From the NCBI GenBank assembly GCA_016000195.1, contig JAECRO010000005.1:38010-102009 (forward strand): a stretch of 64,000 nucleotides of DNA, in the 5' to 3' direction. The translations under genes and the position numbers were made by a program. The stretch comes from Burkholderiales bacterium. GTDB taxonomy: Bacteria > Pseudomonadota > Gammaproteobacteria > Burkholderiales > Burkholderiaceae_C. Positions 29,359 to 39,337 of the stretch are shown here, piece by piece (positions within the stretch are counted from its first letter, which is position 1; each line of letters starts with the position of its first letter). The notes beneath the pieces were generated by a model. It saw only the letters and a list, made by a program, of their open reading frames with translations. It searched no databases and was not told where the DNA came from.

Positions 29359-31181
29359 GCGACACCATTGTTGGAATTGATCTGGGCACCACCAATTCCG
29401 AAATTGCCATCGTCCGAAACGGCCGGGTTGAAGTCATTGATATTGAAAATGGCGTGCCGATGCTGCCTTCGGTGGTCGGCCTGGGTGACGACAACGCCTT
29501 GCTGGTGGGCGCAGCCGCGCGCAATCAATACGTGCTTCACCCCGAGCGCACGATTCGTTCGGTCAAGCGGCGCATGGGTGAGGCCACGCGCCTGGAACTG
29601 GGCGGCAAGCAATACAGTCCCCCCGAGATCTCGGCCATGATCCTGCTGCGGCTCAAGAAGGTTGCCGAAGCGCATCTGGGCACGCCGGTCAAGCGGGCGG
29701 TGATCACCGTTCCGGCTTACTTTTCAGATGCCCAGCGCCAGGCCACCCGTGAAGCCGGGGAAATCGCCGGGCTGGAGGTGGTGCGCATTCTCAACGAACC
29801 CACCGCCGCCGCGCTGGCCTACGGCGCCCACCGCAGTACCGATGCGGGTTCAGCCGCCAGTGCGGTGGCGCGCAAGGCGCTGGTTTACGACCTTGGCGGC
29901 GGCACTTTCGACGTGTCGATTGTCAACATGGAAGGCGATGTGGTCGAGGTGCTGGCAAGCCACGGCAACAACCGCCTGGGCGGCGATGACTTTGATCGCT
30001 GCATTGTCGATTTCGTGCTGGACCACCTGAACAGCGCCCACGGCATCGATGCCGCAACGGCAGCGGCCTCGCCGATTGCCATGGCACGCCTGCAGCGTGC
30101 GGCGGAAGCCGCCAAGATTACGCTCTCGGATCGCCCCTATGCGACGCTGGCTGAAGAGTTTTTATTCGAAAAGGACGGCGCGCCCGTTCACTTGTCGCTT
30201 GAAATTTCGCGCCACGAATACGAGGCCTTGATCGAGCCCTACATTTCCGAGACCATGGACGCCGTCCATGTGGCGCTGAGCGGCGCCCGGCTGGCCGTCT
30301 CGGATCTGGACGAAGTGCTGCTGGTGGGCGGTGCCACGCGCACGCCCATGGTGTCACGCTTGCTGGAGGCCTTGACCGGCATTGCGCCCCATGGCGAGAT
30401 CAATCCCGATTTGTGCGTGGCCATGGGTGCTGCGATTCAGGGCCAGACCATTGCCGGCGGTGCATCGCCCACGGTGCTGATCGATGTCACACCCTACACC
30501 TTTGGCACCAGCACGTTCGGCTTTCTTGATGGCCGGGAATACCCCTGCTGTTTTGTTCCGCTGATCCGCCGCAATACGCCGATACCGGCCTCGCGCAGCG
30601 AGGTCTTTTACACCCTGGTGGACAACCAGGAGAAGGTCGATGTCACGGTATATCAGGGCGAAGCGCCAGACGCACTCGACAATATCGAGATCGGCCGCTT
30701 TCTGGTGGAGGGCCTGCGCAAGGTACCGTCCGGCAACCCCATCGTGCTGGAGTTTTCTATCGACATCAACGGAATTCTCCAGGTTCGCGCCAGCGAGAAG
30801 AAAACCGGACTTGAATACGCCATCACCATCGACAACGCGATTTCCCGCTTTGAGGACGGCAAGCTCGACCAGGCGCGTGACCGCATCCGCGCCATGTTTG
30901 GTGACGATGCATCGTCGCTTGCACATGGCAGTGCTGATGCGGATGATGCGTCGCCAAACGCTGAGCAGCTGGAGGAGCGCCGCAGCAGGGTGGAGGCGCT
31001 CGCGCTGATTGAGAAGGCCGAGCGACTGCTCAAGACCGCAGGCGCGGATGACCGCGAGGATCTGATCGACAGCATCGAAGCCGTGCGCGACGCCATGGGC
31101 GCAGACGCAGTGGAAGCTGAGGCTGGACTCGAACAAGCCATGGCGGCATTGGCCGACGTGCTGTACTACCTCGACCAGTGA
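29355..31181 (+). CDS. Hsp70-family chaperone (DnaK paralogue)
   Basis: [85 protein letters not shown]. Confidence 0.96.
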   Translation: MSDTIVGIDLGTTNSEIAIVRNGRVEVIDIENGVPMLPSVVGLGDDNALLVGAAARNQYVLHPERTIRSVKRRMGEATRLELGGKQYSPPEISAMILLRLKKVAEAHLGTPVKRAVITVPAYFSDAQRQATREAGEIAGLEVVRILNEPTAAALAYGAHRSTDAGSAASAVARKALVYDLGGGTFDVSIVNMEGDVVEVLASHGNNRLGGDDFDRCIVDFVLDHLNSAHGIDAATAAASPIAMARLQRAAEAAKITLSDRPYATLAEEFLFEKDGAPVHLSLEISRHEYEALIEPYISETMDAVHVALSGARLAVSDLDEVLLVGGATRTPMVSRLLEALTGIAPHGEINPDLCVAMGAAIQGQTIAGGASPTVLIDVTPYTFGTSTFGFLDGREYPCCFVPLIRRNTPIPASRSEVFYTLVDNQEKVDVTVYQGEAPDALDNIEIGRFLVEGLRKVPSGNPIVLEFSIDINGILQVRASEKKTGLEYAITIDNAISRFEDGKLDQARDRIRAMFGDDASSLAHGSADADDASPNAEQLEERRSRVEALALIEKAERLLKTAGADDREDLIDSIEAVRDAMGADAVEAEAGLEQAMAALADVLYYLDQ

Positions 31182-31447
31182 TGCAAGGTCTGGAACCGCT
31201 GGAGCGCTGCCCGGCTTGCCGCGCGCGTCTGGGCGAGGCGGATGTATGTACGCGCTGCGGAAGCGATTTCTCCATTTCCCGGCGTGCGCAGCGCCAGGCG
31301 GCAGCGCTTGCGTGCGTCGCAGTGCAAGAATTGGCACGCGGCCATAACCGGCAAGCCGCAGCTGCGGCTGCGACCGCATCCCAGCTGGCCAACCCGCTGC
31401 TGGCGCAAGCGGTAACAAGAGCGATCAGACGACGGGAAGGGAAATAG
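31178..31447 (+). CDS. Small zinc-ribbon protein, last gene of Hsp70 operon
   Basis: RCPACRARLGEADVCTRCGSDFSISRRAQRQ; overlaps Hsp70 stop by 4 nt. Confidence 0.8.
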   Translation: MMQGLEPLERCPACRARLGEADVCTRCGSDFSISRRAQRQAAALACVAVQELARGHNRQAAAAAATASQLANPLLAQAVTRAIRRREGK

Positions 31448-31717
31448 ATTTTTACCGGCACCGATTGCGGAGTCACGCAATGAGCCTCCCGTGCTGGAGT
31501 GGTGCTCATGCGTAGACTGCATCAGCAGGGTTTGCATTTCAAACGCATGCCTCAAATGGATAAAGTCAAGCTGAGTACACCCAGAATCTGCTTCCCCTCA
31601 TCTACGGCCGCGTCACGCTGGGTTTCACCGAAGCCGGCTTTGAAGCGGTGGCGTTGGCATTGCTGAAAACGCTTGGAAAGCCATCGCGCAACGGCAGCAA
31701 GGGGAAGTCAGCAATCC

Positions 31718-31924
31718 TCACCACAGGCGTTTGAATGCATCCGCCAAGCCGCCCAAGGTGGCTTGCGCAAGACTGGCCGTTTTCCTGTCCAGCGGCGCAT
31801 GGCGGCAATTTGGGCAGGCGCTGAAGAACTCGCCAGGCATCAGGGCGTCACTGCGCGGCGCGACGGTTTTGGACCAGTGGCAGGCGGGGCAGGTGTAGGT
31901 GGTTGGGGGTGGTGGAATGGGCAT
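31718..31924 (-). CDS. Small zinc-ribbon protein, last gene of GTPase operon
   Basis: MPIPPPPTTYTCPACHWSKTVAPRSDALMPGEFFSACPNCRHAPLDRKT; ORF track start 31939 (TTG), ATG at 31924. Confidence 0.75.
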   Translation of the reverse strand: MPIPPPPTTYTCPACHWSKTVAPRSDALMPGEFFSACPNCRHAPLDRKTASLAQATLGGLADAFKRLW

Positions 31925-31935
31925 GGGGAACCTTA

Positions 31936-33600
31936 TCAATGTGTATTTACGGCATTTTCCAAACGTAGCTTGAGTACATCCAAAAATTGCCGATCAGCAA
32001 CAAAAGATTGATGCTCGCGGGCCAGACCATTTGCTTGATCTGCAAGCGCTTTCTCTATCGGCAAAAACACCGGCATGACAACCACCCGGCAGGCATCAAT
32101 TAGTTCTGCCTGCAGATTTGCAGTTGTTTGATCAACATGATCTGCCAAAGCCCGAGCTTGCTTCTGCATTGCTTGGGAGTATTCCTCCTGTTTTTTCGTT
32201 TCTTGGTAATAGTCGTAAATACCACGAACGGCATCGATAGCGGGACCAATGAATGGAGCAGCTTTTCCAGCAAATCGCCCTGCGTTTCCAGCCATCTTTT
32301 CAATTGTCTTTGCCCCCGTGCCTTTCATTAAGCTCGGTATCCATTCTTTAGTCAGTTGCAAAGCCGCTTTTGTCGCCACCTGGGTTGCTTTTTCGGCACT
32401 TTCCTTGCCAACTTTTGAGGCAAAGTTCTTCATGTTGTCAAGGATGAAGCTGTCCGCTTGAGATTCCCCTTGTTTCTGGTTCTCGTGAGATGCGCTGGAT
32501 TTAAATTGTCTTGCTGTCGCATCGGTGGCAACGCGGATGGATTCGATATCCGCGAGAGAAGCGCCTAGCGCTGAAAGAGTCGCACCCGCTGCAGTAATTT
32601 CACGCTCCATCGCTTGCGTTGTCGCTGTCACTGCCGCTTGCATTGCCGCCTGCATTGCTGATTCATCACGAGCCTCTACGGCGGCGTGAAAAGCTGAACT
32701 GAACCCAACTGCAGCGCGTCGAACTGCGCCTGTGACAGCGGCAAGAACTCTTTCCTTTTCACCGCGCACAACAGTTTGGTGTTCTGTGATGAGTCGTGCA
32801 TCAATACTCGTCTCCATGCTGTTTAACTTGGCAAGAGCAGCATCAATCAGTTTAAGCACGCGCTGGCGCAAAGTTGCCGCCACTTCATGGGTCCCCGTCT
32901 GGCGTAGCATTGTTTCGATGTCCCGTGCCAATGCAGGCAAGCCACTAGCGGCGATTAAATTATGTTTGTTGCTGAGTTTTCCCTTCAATGCCAATTCGGC
33001 ATTGACCAGTCTCACGGGTACCTTTTTCGATAAATCACTTAAGCCTTTGGCCTGTCCGGCAGCATCTATGTTGGAAATAATTTTTTCATAAATAAATCTA
33101 TAGTTAATATCCGATTCAGAATATCCATCTTTATTATTGACAATCACCATGACGGGTTTTTCTGCAGTTACAATATCAATAATTTCGTCATAGATTGATT
33201 TTTCGTCAAAGCTGCCATTGGTGCTCAAAATGAAAAGAACAACATCGCTTTCACTCAGCTGTTCACGCGAAACGCGTTCGTGCTCTGCTGGTGCATCAAT
33301 GCCAGGAGTATCCAGCAGCTTGAAGCCATTCCATTCATAAGAAGTGACAGCACTGGTTTCAGGGCGATCAGCCACGGCAGCGCGTTCTTCGCCCATCAAG
33401 GCATTCAGCAGAGTGCTTTTGCCGGCGTTGTAAATTCCAAAAACCATCACCACGGGAGTCGCATCAGAAGCGCGGTTTGCAATGAAGTTTGCAAGCTCCT
33501 GGGCGGGTGCCTCACCAACATGCTTGGTTAATAAGGGAAGTCCGTCGGCAAGAATGCCAGACACAATACTGATTTCAGATTTCATTGGGGCGAACCTCAT
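31936..33600 (-). CDS. Dynamin/Era-like GTPase (554 aa)
   Basis: G1 GIYNAGKSTLLNAL, G3 DTPG, putative G4 VNNKD; long C-terminal helical region. Confidence 0.88.
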   Translation of the reverse strand: MRFAPMKSEISIVSGILADGLPLLTKHVGEAPAQELANFIANRASDATPVVMVFGIYNAGKSTLLNALMGEERAAVADRPETSAVTSYEWNGFKLLDTPGIDAPAEHERVSREQLSESDVVLFILSTNGSFDEKSIYDEIIDIVTAEKPVMVIVNNKDGYSESDINYRFIYEKIISNIDAAGQAKGLSDLSKKVPVRLVNAELALKGKLSNKHNLIAASGLPALARDIETMLRQTGTHEVAATLRQRVLKLIDAALAKLNSMETSIDARLITEHQTVVRGEKERVLAAVTGAVRRAAVGFSSAFHAAVEARDESAMQAAMQAAVTATTQAMEREITAAGATLSALGASLADIESIRVATDATARQFKSSASHENQKQGESQADSFILDNMKNFASKVGKESAEKATQVATKAALQLTKEWIPSLMKGTGAKTIEKMAGNAGRFAGKAAPFIGPAIDAVRGIYDYYQETKKQEEYSQAMQKQARALADHVDQTTANLQAELIDACRVVVMPVFLPIEKALADQANGLAREHQSFVADRQFLDVLKLRLENAVNTH

Positions 33601-35434
33601 TTATAAGCGTCATTTTAAATATCTCAAGGGCTGTGACAATGTTTCGGCTGTTGGTTTCCAGTGGGATTAAATAATCCTGGTCCAATTTTTGAAAGGTTTT
33701 CAGAACTGCGGCCTGAGCGATATCGCTGGCGGCGCGAGTAGTTTGGGCAATGACTTCACGCGTGTTATCGCCGACACGCACAGTAATAATGGTTTCACCT
33801 GACAAGGCACTGCCTGCCTTTGAGCCGGCCCAGCTACCAGCAGCTGCTGCAGCTGTTCCGGCTGCAGCACTCACGAGAAGGCTTGTACCACCTGTTGGTA
33901 TGGCTAATATAATCCCAATTCCCCCGATGAGTCCTCCCAATGCACCGCCAATGGCGCGTCCCTTGCCTTTATTGGACAAAGTAATATCTTCAGTGAGGTC
34001 GCAAAACTCCGGGAGATCTTTGAATTCATCGAACTTAACTGCTTCATTAATAGATGTTTGCGTGTCTAGTAGCACCTCGGCCAGTGCCTCATTGGTATGA
34101 CGAACCACGATATCCTGAACGAGTTGGCCGCACGCGCGGGACAAGGCCTTGACATCTCGACTTGTTCGCTGCCGCATGACTTCCTGCTCAATCGCAAGGT
34201 CAAGTTCGAGCATGACACGGCCAGTCACTGCTTGCTGCTTGCGCACCAGGCTCGTACGCTGGCGAGTAACACTGTCTTCCAAATTTTTAAGGTCGGCACG
34301 CAAACTTGTGACCGACAGTTCTCCAACAAGTACCATATCAACGAAAGTCCGCAGATTGTTCAGTGGCGCTGCCTTTTTCAGGCTGACGCCTTGAGTCTGA
34401 GTGAGTGACGTTAATTTTTCAAACAAACCCGACATGCCACTCTCGCGCAGCATTGCCGGATCATCACCATTTTCCTGGGCAAAAGTTACCGAGATTGTGA
34501 TCACATCGGCATCGAGCAAATCCCGAGTTGGCATATCGACTTTTGCCAGTATTTCCTGGCTAACATAATCAATTTGATTTTTTCGATCTTTCGGCGTTTT
34601 CATTAAAAGTTTTTTAATCTTGTTGCCCTCGTCATCAAAATCAATCTCGACTTTGTCGCAACGGGAAATAACTACAACGAAGGCCTTGCGTGCATGCAAT
34701 AAATGGGTAATCTCGTCAAGGTCACTGGCGCGCCCAGGTTGACCTGAGTTCATTGGATAAACGATCAGGTCAGCCGCATCCGCATAACTTTTGCTGAGTT
34801 CACCATTCTCTGGGGTCACTGAATGCAAGCCCGGTGAATCAACCCAAGTCAAGCCGGGAAGGCGAAATCCCTGTATCTCGGTGGTTGTTTCCATCGCGCC
34901 AACAGAAAACTTTCCTCTTGCATGCAAGGCTTTTCTCTTCTGCTCTACCTCTGCACTATTTGCCGCATCCTCCATAAAAAACGTAGGCTGAAAACCTGTT
35001 TCCTGGGCTAAACGGATAAGCCTGGAATCAGGATCACCGTGACCGTAAGCAATGTAATTGCCTATAGAACTTTTTCCTGCCTTCACTTTGCCATAAACAA
35101 AAACCAGGAGAGAATCACCATAGTGTTCTCGAAACTCGGTGTTCCGGTCGTATTTTTCAATCTTGTTTTTCCATACGGCAAGTCGCGCTGCTACTTTCTC
35201 GTCTGCACTGCGTGCCGCCTGTACCAAAGGATTGTCATGAGCCAAGTGATCTTTGGCAGTATCGCCAATAGTGTGTTCAAGCGAATCGGCAAGCCGGTTC
35301 AAGGCAGCCATCAATGCCGCCTCTCGTGCATGCACATTTTCCTTGGCCTCAGAAAACTGATTGCTTAACCCTGCCATGGATGAAATGAACGCTTGCCTTG
35401 AATCAGGAAAATTAATGTTATTCATTACTGTCAT
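33575..35434 (-). CDS. Dynamin-like GTPase with C-terminal glycine-zipper hydrophobic segment (619 aa)
   Basis: G1 YGKVKAGKSSIGNYI, G3 DSPG, G4 SRCDK; C-term KGRAIGGALGGLIGGIGIILAIPTGGTSLLVSAAAGTAAAAAGSWAGSKAGSAL. Confidence 0.88.
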   Translation of the reverse strand: MTVMNNINFPDSRQAFISSMAGLSNQFSEAKENVHAREAALMAALNRLADSLEHTIGDTAKDHLAHDNPLVQAARSADEKVAARLAVWKNKIEKYDRNTEFREHYGDSLLVFVYGKVKAGKSSIGNYIAYGHGDPDSRLIRLAQETGFQPTFFMEDAANSAEVEQKRKALHARGKFSVGAMETTTEIQGFRLPGLTWVDSPGLHSVTPENGELSKSYADAADLIVYPMNSGQPGRASDLDEITHLLHARKAFVVVISRCDKVEIDFDDEGNKIKKLLMKTPKDRKNQIDYVSQEILAKVDMPTRDLLDADVITISVTFAQENGDDPAMLRESGMSGLFEKLTSLTQTQGVSLKKAAPLNNLRTFVDMVLVGELSVTSLRADLKNLEDSVTRQRTSLVRKQQAVTGRVMLELDLAIEQEVMRQRTSRDVKALSRACGQLVQDIVVRHTNEALAEVLLDTQTSINEAVKFDEFKDLPEFCDLTEDITLSNKGKGRAIGGALGGLIGGIGIILAIPTGGTSLLVSAAAGTAAAAAGSWAGSKAGSALSGETIITVRVGDNTREVIAQTTRAASDIAQAAVLKTFQKLDQDYLIPLETNSRNIVTALEIFKMTLINEVRPNEI

Positions 35435-35934
35435 GCATCCACCTCGGAAGTTTTTATATCAACGATGACTTGGCGCAATTTTTTTAAATCCTTAATTTCC
35501 TTATTCAAACGAGTCAACTCCTGACGGGCCACCGAAGCAATATCGTTTTCCGATGCACCAGCTACCAATTGAGTCAAAATTTCGACCGACTTTTGATTAT
35601 CTTTAACAGCTTTGCGTAACTGCGTAAAGTTGAACGATGACGGCACTGGCTCCTCCGTAATAGAATGCGATTTTTGTAGCGCGATCAATCCAATTTTGGC
35701 GTAAAAAACAATAGCTTTACGCTCTTCTTCAGCCCGCTTTTCTTTTGCTTGATGCTCGACACGCTCGCGTGCTTCTTGTTCACTTTCGGTGCTCGAATTA
35801 TCCGAGTCAGAAAAAACTTTGTTGCCAGTAACGCCTTCATAAGCCGCTCCTGCGACTGCAATTGGAGCAATAACTGGAAGAGCCACAACAAAAGCAACCT
35901 TTTCCCAAAATCCCATATCGCTAAAAAATCCCAT
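35431..35934 (-). CDS. Small protein with N-terminal hydrophobic segment and coiled coil (167 aa)
   Basis: FWEKVAFVVALPVIAPIAVAGAAYEGV then charged helical SEQEARERVEHQAKEKRAEEERK; stop overlaps next gene start by 4 nt. Confidence 0.8.
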   Translation of the reverse strand: MGFFSDMGFWEKVAFVVALPVIAPIAVAGAAYEGVTGNKVFSDSDNSSTESEQEARERVEHQAKEKRAEEERKAIVFYAKIGLIALQKSHSITEEPVPSSFNFTQLRKAVKDNQKSVEILTQLVAGASENDIASVARQELTRLNKEIKDLKKLRQVIVDIKTSEVDA

Positions 35935-35943
35935 ATATCCTCC

Positions 35944-36825
35944 TTAATATATTTTGTCGTACGCAGCAAATTTTGTGCGCAATGAATTGATCAATGTTTC
36001 TGAGTCTTTGGTAAAAGCCTGAGTTGATTGATCAAATTTTTTCTGAGCAATAATGCTTTGCTCCATGCGTTTGGCAATTTCTGTATCGACTGCATTGATT
36101 AATTCCTTGCAGCTATCATCGATACGCACTTGACGCAGTGTTTGGATATGGCTGTGCATACGCGCCAGGTTTTCAAAAATATACTGCTGCAGTACAGGAA
36201 TCCGGCTGTACTCGACAAGTTTTTGCTTGCCTTGTAATTTTCCGTTCTGGTAGCTCGTGAAAGAGACCTGGAATAAACGCGGTTCAATCCCAAGGCAGCT
36301 TTTGATTTGATGCTGCACCTTTTGAGCAATTGCATCGATGACTTCTTCATTCGAGTCAAGTCGCGTCAGTATGACTACAAGGCGCTCCTCAAGCCCGTGC
36401 CTAGCTCCCGGCTGGCCTGCAAGCTCTAAAAGAAATTTAACCTCCGCTTGATCTAGTTCACCAACTCCTGGGTCATGAACAAAAAGCAAAACGTCGGCAA
36501 TGCCCAAGGCATCCCAGGCTTCCTTGTCATCTTCTTCGGTAGCGTCCAGGCCAGGGGTGTCAACGAAAATGAAATCCTGATGCGACAGTGTTTGGTTTTG
36601 CACTGTCGTTCTCACGGCGCCAGTGGCAAACAGCTCTGTTTCAAGATGGTCGGTTAGTGCATTCAACAACGAACTCTTCCCCGCCTTGAGCAGACCACAT
36701 GTGGTTATTCGAAGCGGTTGCGCTGTTGCGGAAAGGGCACTGTCAAGAGCAGACGTTAACTGACCGCCATCATTCAAATATTGATTTAACTTTTTATAAG
36801 TTGATATTTTTAAATCTGAACTCAT
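35944..36825 (-). CDS. Small GTPase, Era/dynamin-like (293 aa)
   Basis: G1 GLLKAGKSSLLNAL, G3 DTPGLD, G4 TRLDS; SD AAAAGGAAA upstream of ATG. Confidence 0.88.
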   Translation of the reverse strand: MSSDLKISTYKKLNQYLNDGGQLTSALDSALSATAQPLRITTCGLLKAGKSSLLNALTDHLETELFATGAVRTTVQNQTLSHQDFIFVDTPGLDATEEDDKEAWDALGIADVLLFVHDPGVGELDQAEVKFLLELAGQPGARHGLEERLVVILTRLDSNEEVIDAIAQKVQHQIKSCLGIEPRLFQVSFTSYQNGKLQGKQKLVEYSRIPVLQQYIFENLARMHSHIQTLRQVRIDDSCKELINAVDTEIAKRMEQSIIAQKKFDQSTQAFTKDSETLINSLRTKFAAYDKIY

Positions 36826-36984
36826 AAATTTCCTTTTTTCATTGATTTCTTCTAGAGGGGCTTGGGCCTGATCTGTGGTGGCTTTACGCCACGGGTCAGG
36901 CGGGGGTGCAGGCAGAGATGCTTGCCTGGTGTTACTGGCCGTCTTGGCCGCGTGCAGTGGCCAGAACTTGGCAGGTAAGGGCAG

Positions 36985-37110
36985 TCAAGCTTGGGCTGCC
37001 TTGTGCAGCCGGCTGACGTAAATGCTCAGTGCAGCGGTGGAAAGAGCGCCTGCCGCAAAGGCGATGGCAAACGCAGCCAGGCTTTCAAGAGGTGAAGTGG
37101 TAGTGATCAT
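36985..37110 (-). CDS. 41-aa single-TM peptide (not in ORF track)
   Basis: MITTTSPLESLAAFAIAFAAGALSTAALSIYVSRLHKAAQA*; SD AAGGAC upstream of ATG; hydrophobic core. Confidence 0.6.
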   Translation of the reverse strand: MITTTSPLESLAAFAIAFAAGALSTAALSIYVSRLHKAAQA

Positions 37111-37161
37111 GGTTTCGTCCTTATTTGGAGTTGGTGATGGAAAAAATGGGTGTGCAGTGCG

Positions 37162-38067
37162 TCATGCTTGCCCAAGGTAACCCCGCAACTGGCTTTCCAG
37201 TTCTGCCTGCATGCCTTCCGGGCTGATGACGTGGATGCTGGGCAGCCAGTAGCGCACGATGGGCAAAATCTGGTTCGGGTGGGCGATGGTGCCGGAGATG
37301 ATCAGGCCGCCGTCCTCCAGTTTTTTCTCAATCTTCTGGCCGCCTATGAGCTTGCGGCGCAAAAAGTAGTCGGCTGCGTGCCGCGCCACCTTGAGCACCA
37401 CTTCGGTTTTTTTCAGGTTCATCCAGATGCTGTCTTCCTCGTTGACGTTCTTGACGATGGCCGGGTCGGGCGTGAAAGTTTCCGGCCATACCAGCAGCCG
37501 GTCGATCTTGCTGAACGCATAGGACTTGAGCTGGCCTGCATCCGTGGCGGCCAGGTACCAGATGCCGTCCTGGTTCACCAGCTTGTAGGGCCGCACGGAT
37601 TCAACCAGCTTGGAGCCGGCGGGTTTGAGGTATTCGTAACTGACGGCGTGGCATTCCTCGATGGCATGCTTCAGCTGGTTGAACAACTGCTCTTTACCGC
37701 GCAGGTCTTCGTAGTTATGGCCCCGGATCAACAGCGCACTCTGCAGACGGTTTTCCAGAATGGACTTTAAAAAATCTGTCGAGAGCATGGGGTGCAGACC
37801 TTGCAGCCCAGCCAGGCTGGCGAAACGCTGCACGTCCTTGAAGTTGAGCGTGCCCAGGCGCATTCGGTTGATCGAGTAAACGCCTTCTTTCTTTTCCAGC
37901 TCCAGGAAGGCAAAGCGCTCGTTCAAATCACGCTGAATGGTGCGCAGGTTGACGCCAAACTCTTCAGCCAGCGCGTGCGGGTCGAGTTTTTCGCCTTCAT
38001 TGAGGCGACGCAGGATCTCGGTCAGCCGGTAGGCAATGGTTTCCTGGAGTTTTGGTTTGCTGGGCAT
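37162..38067 (-). CDS. WYL-domain HTH transcriptional regulator
   Basis: YRLTEILRRLNEGEKLDPHALAEEFGVNLRTIQRDLNERFAFLE HTH_11-like; C-term WYL-like region with DGIWYLAATDAGQLKSYAFSKID; start trimmed to MPSKPK. Confidence 0.88.
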   Translation of the reverse strand: MPSKPKLQETIAYRLTEILRRLNEGEKLDPHALAEEFGVNLRTIQRDLNERFAFLELEKKEGVYSINRMRLGTLNFKDVQRFASLAGLQGLHPMLSTDFLKSILENRLQSALLIRGHNYEDLRGKEQLFNQLKHAIEECHAVSYEYLKPAGSKLVESVRPYKLVNQDGIWYLAATDAGQLKSYAFSKIDRLLVWPETFTPDPAIVKNVNEEDSIWMNLKKTEVVLKVARHAADYFLRRKLIGGQKIEKKLEDGGLIISGTIAHPNQILPIVRYWLPSIHVISPEGMQAELESQLRGYLGQA

Positions 38068-38229
38068 GTCGGAAGGCTTCGATGTTGGGGTGCCACAAAA
38101 AAGCTTTGCGGCATGTAACCCATCGTAAGCGTCGCCTCTGACAAACCACGTCGTTTTTGGCGACGCCTCAAACTTTTTCCAAAAAGCCGGGCCAAGCGTG
38201 CAATGGCGCGGCTTTCTACAATAGCGCCC

Positions 38230-39279
<1,050 letters not shown>

Positions 39280-39337
39280 ATAAGGAAAATAAGGAAAAGC
39301 CGCAAGCGCTTTCAGCGCCTTGCCGGCAGGCGCGGCA

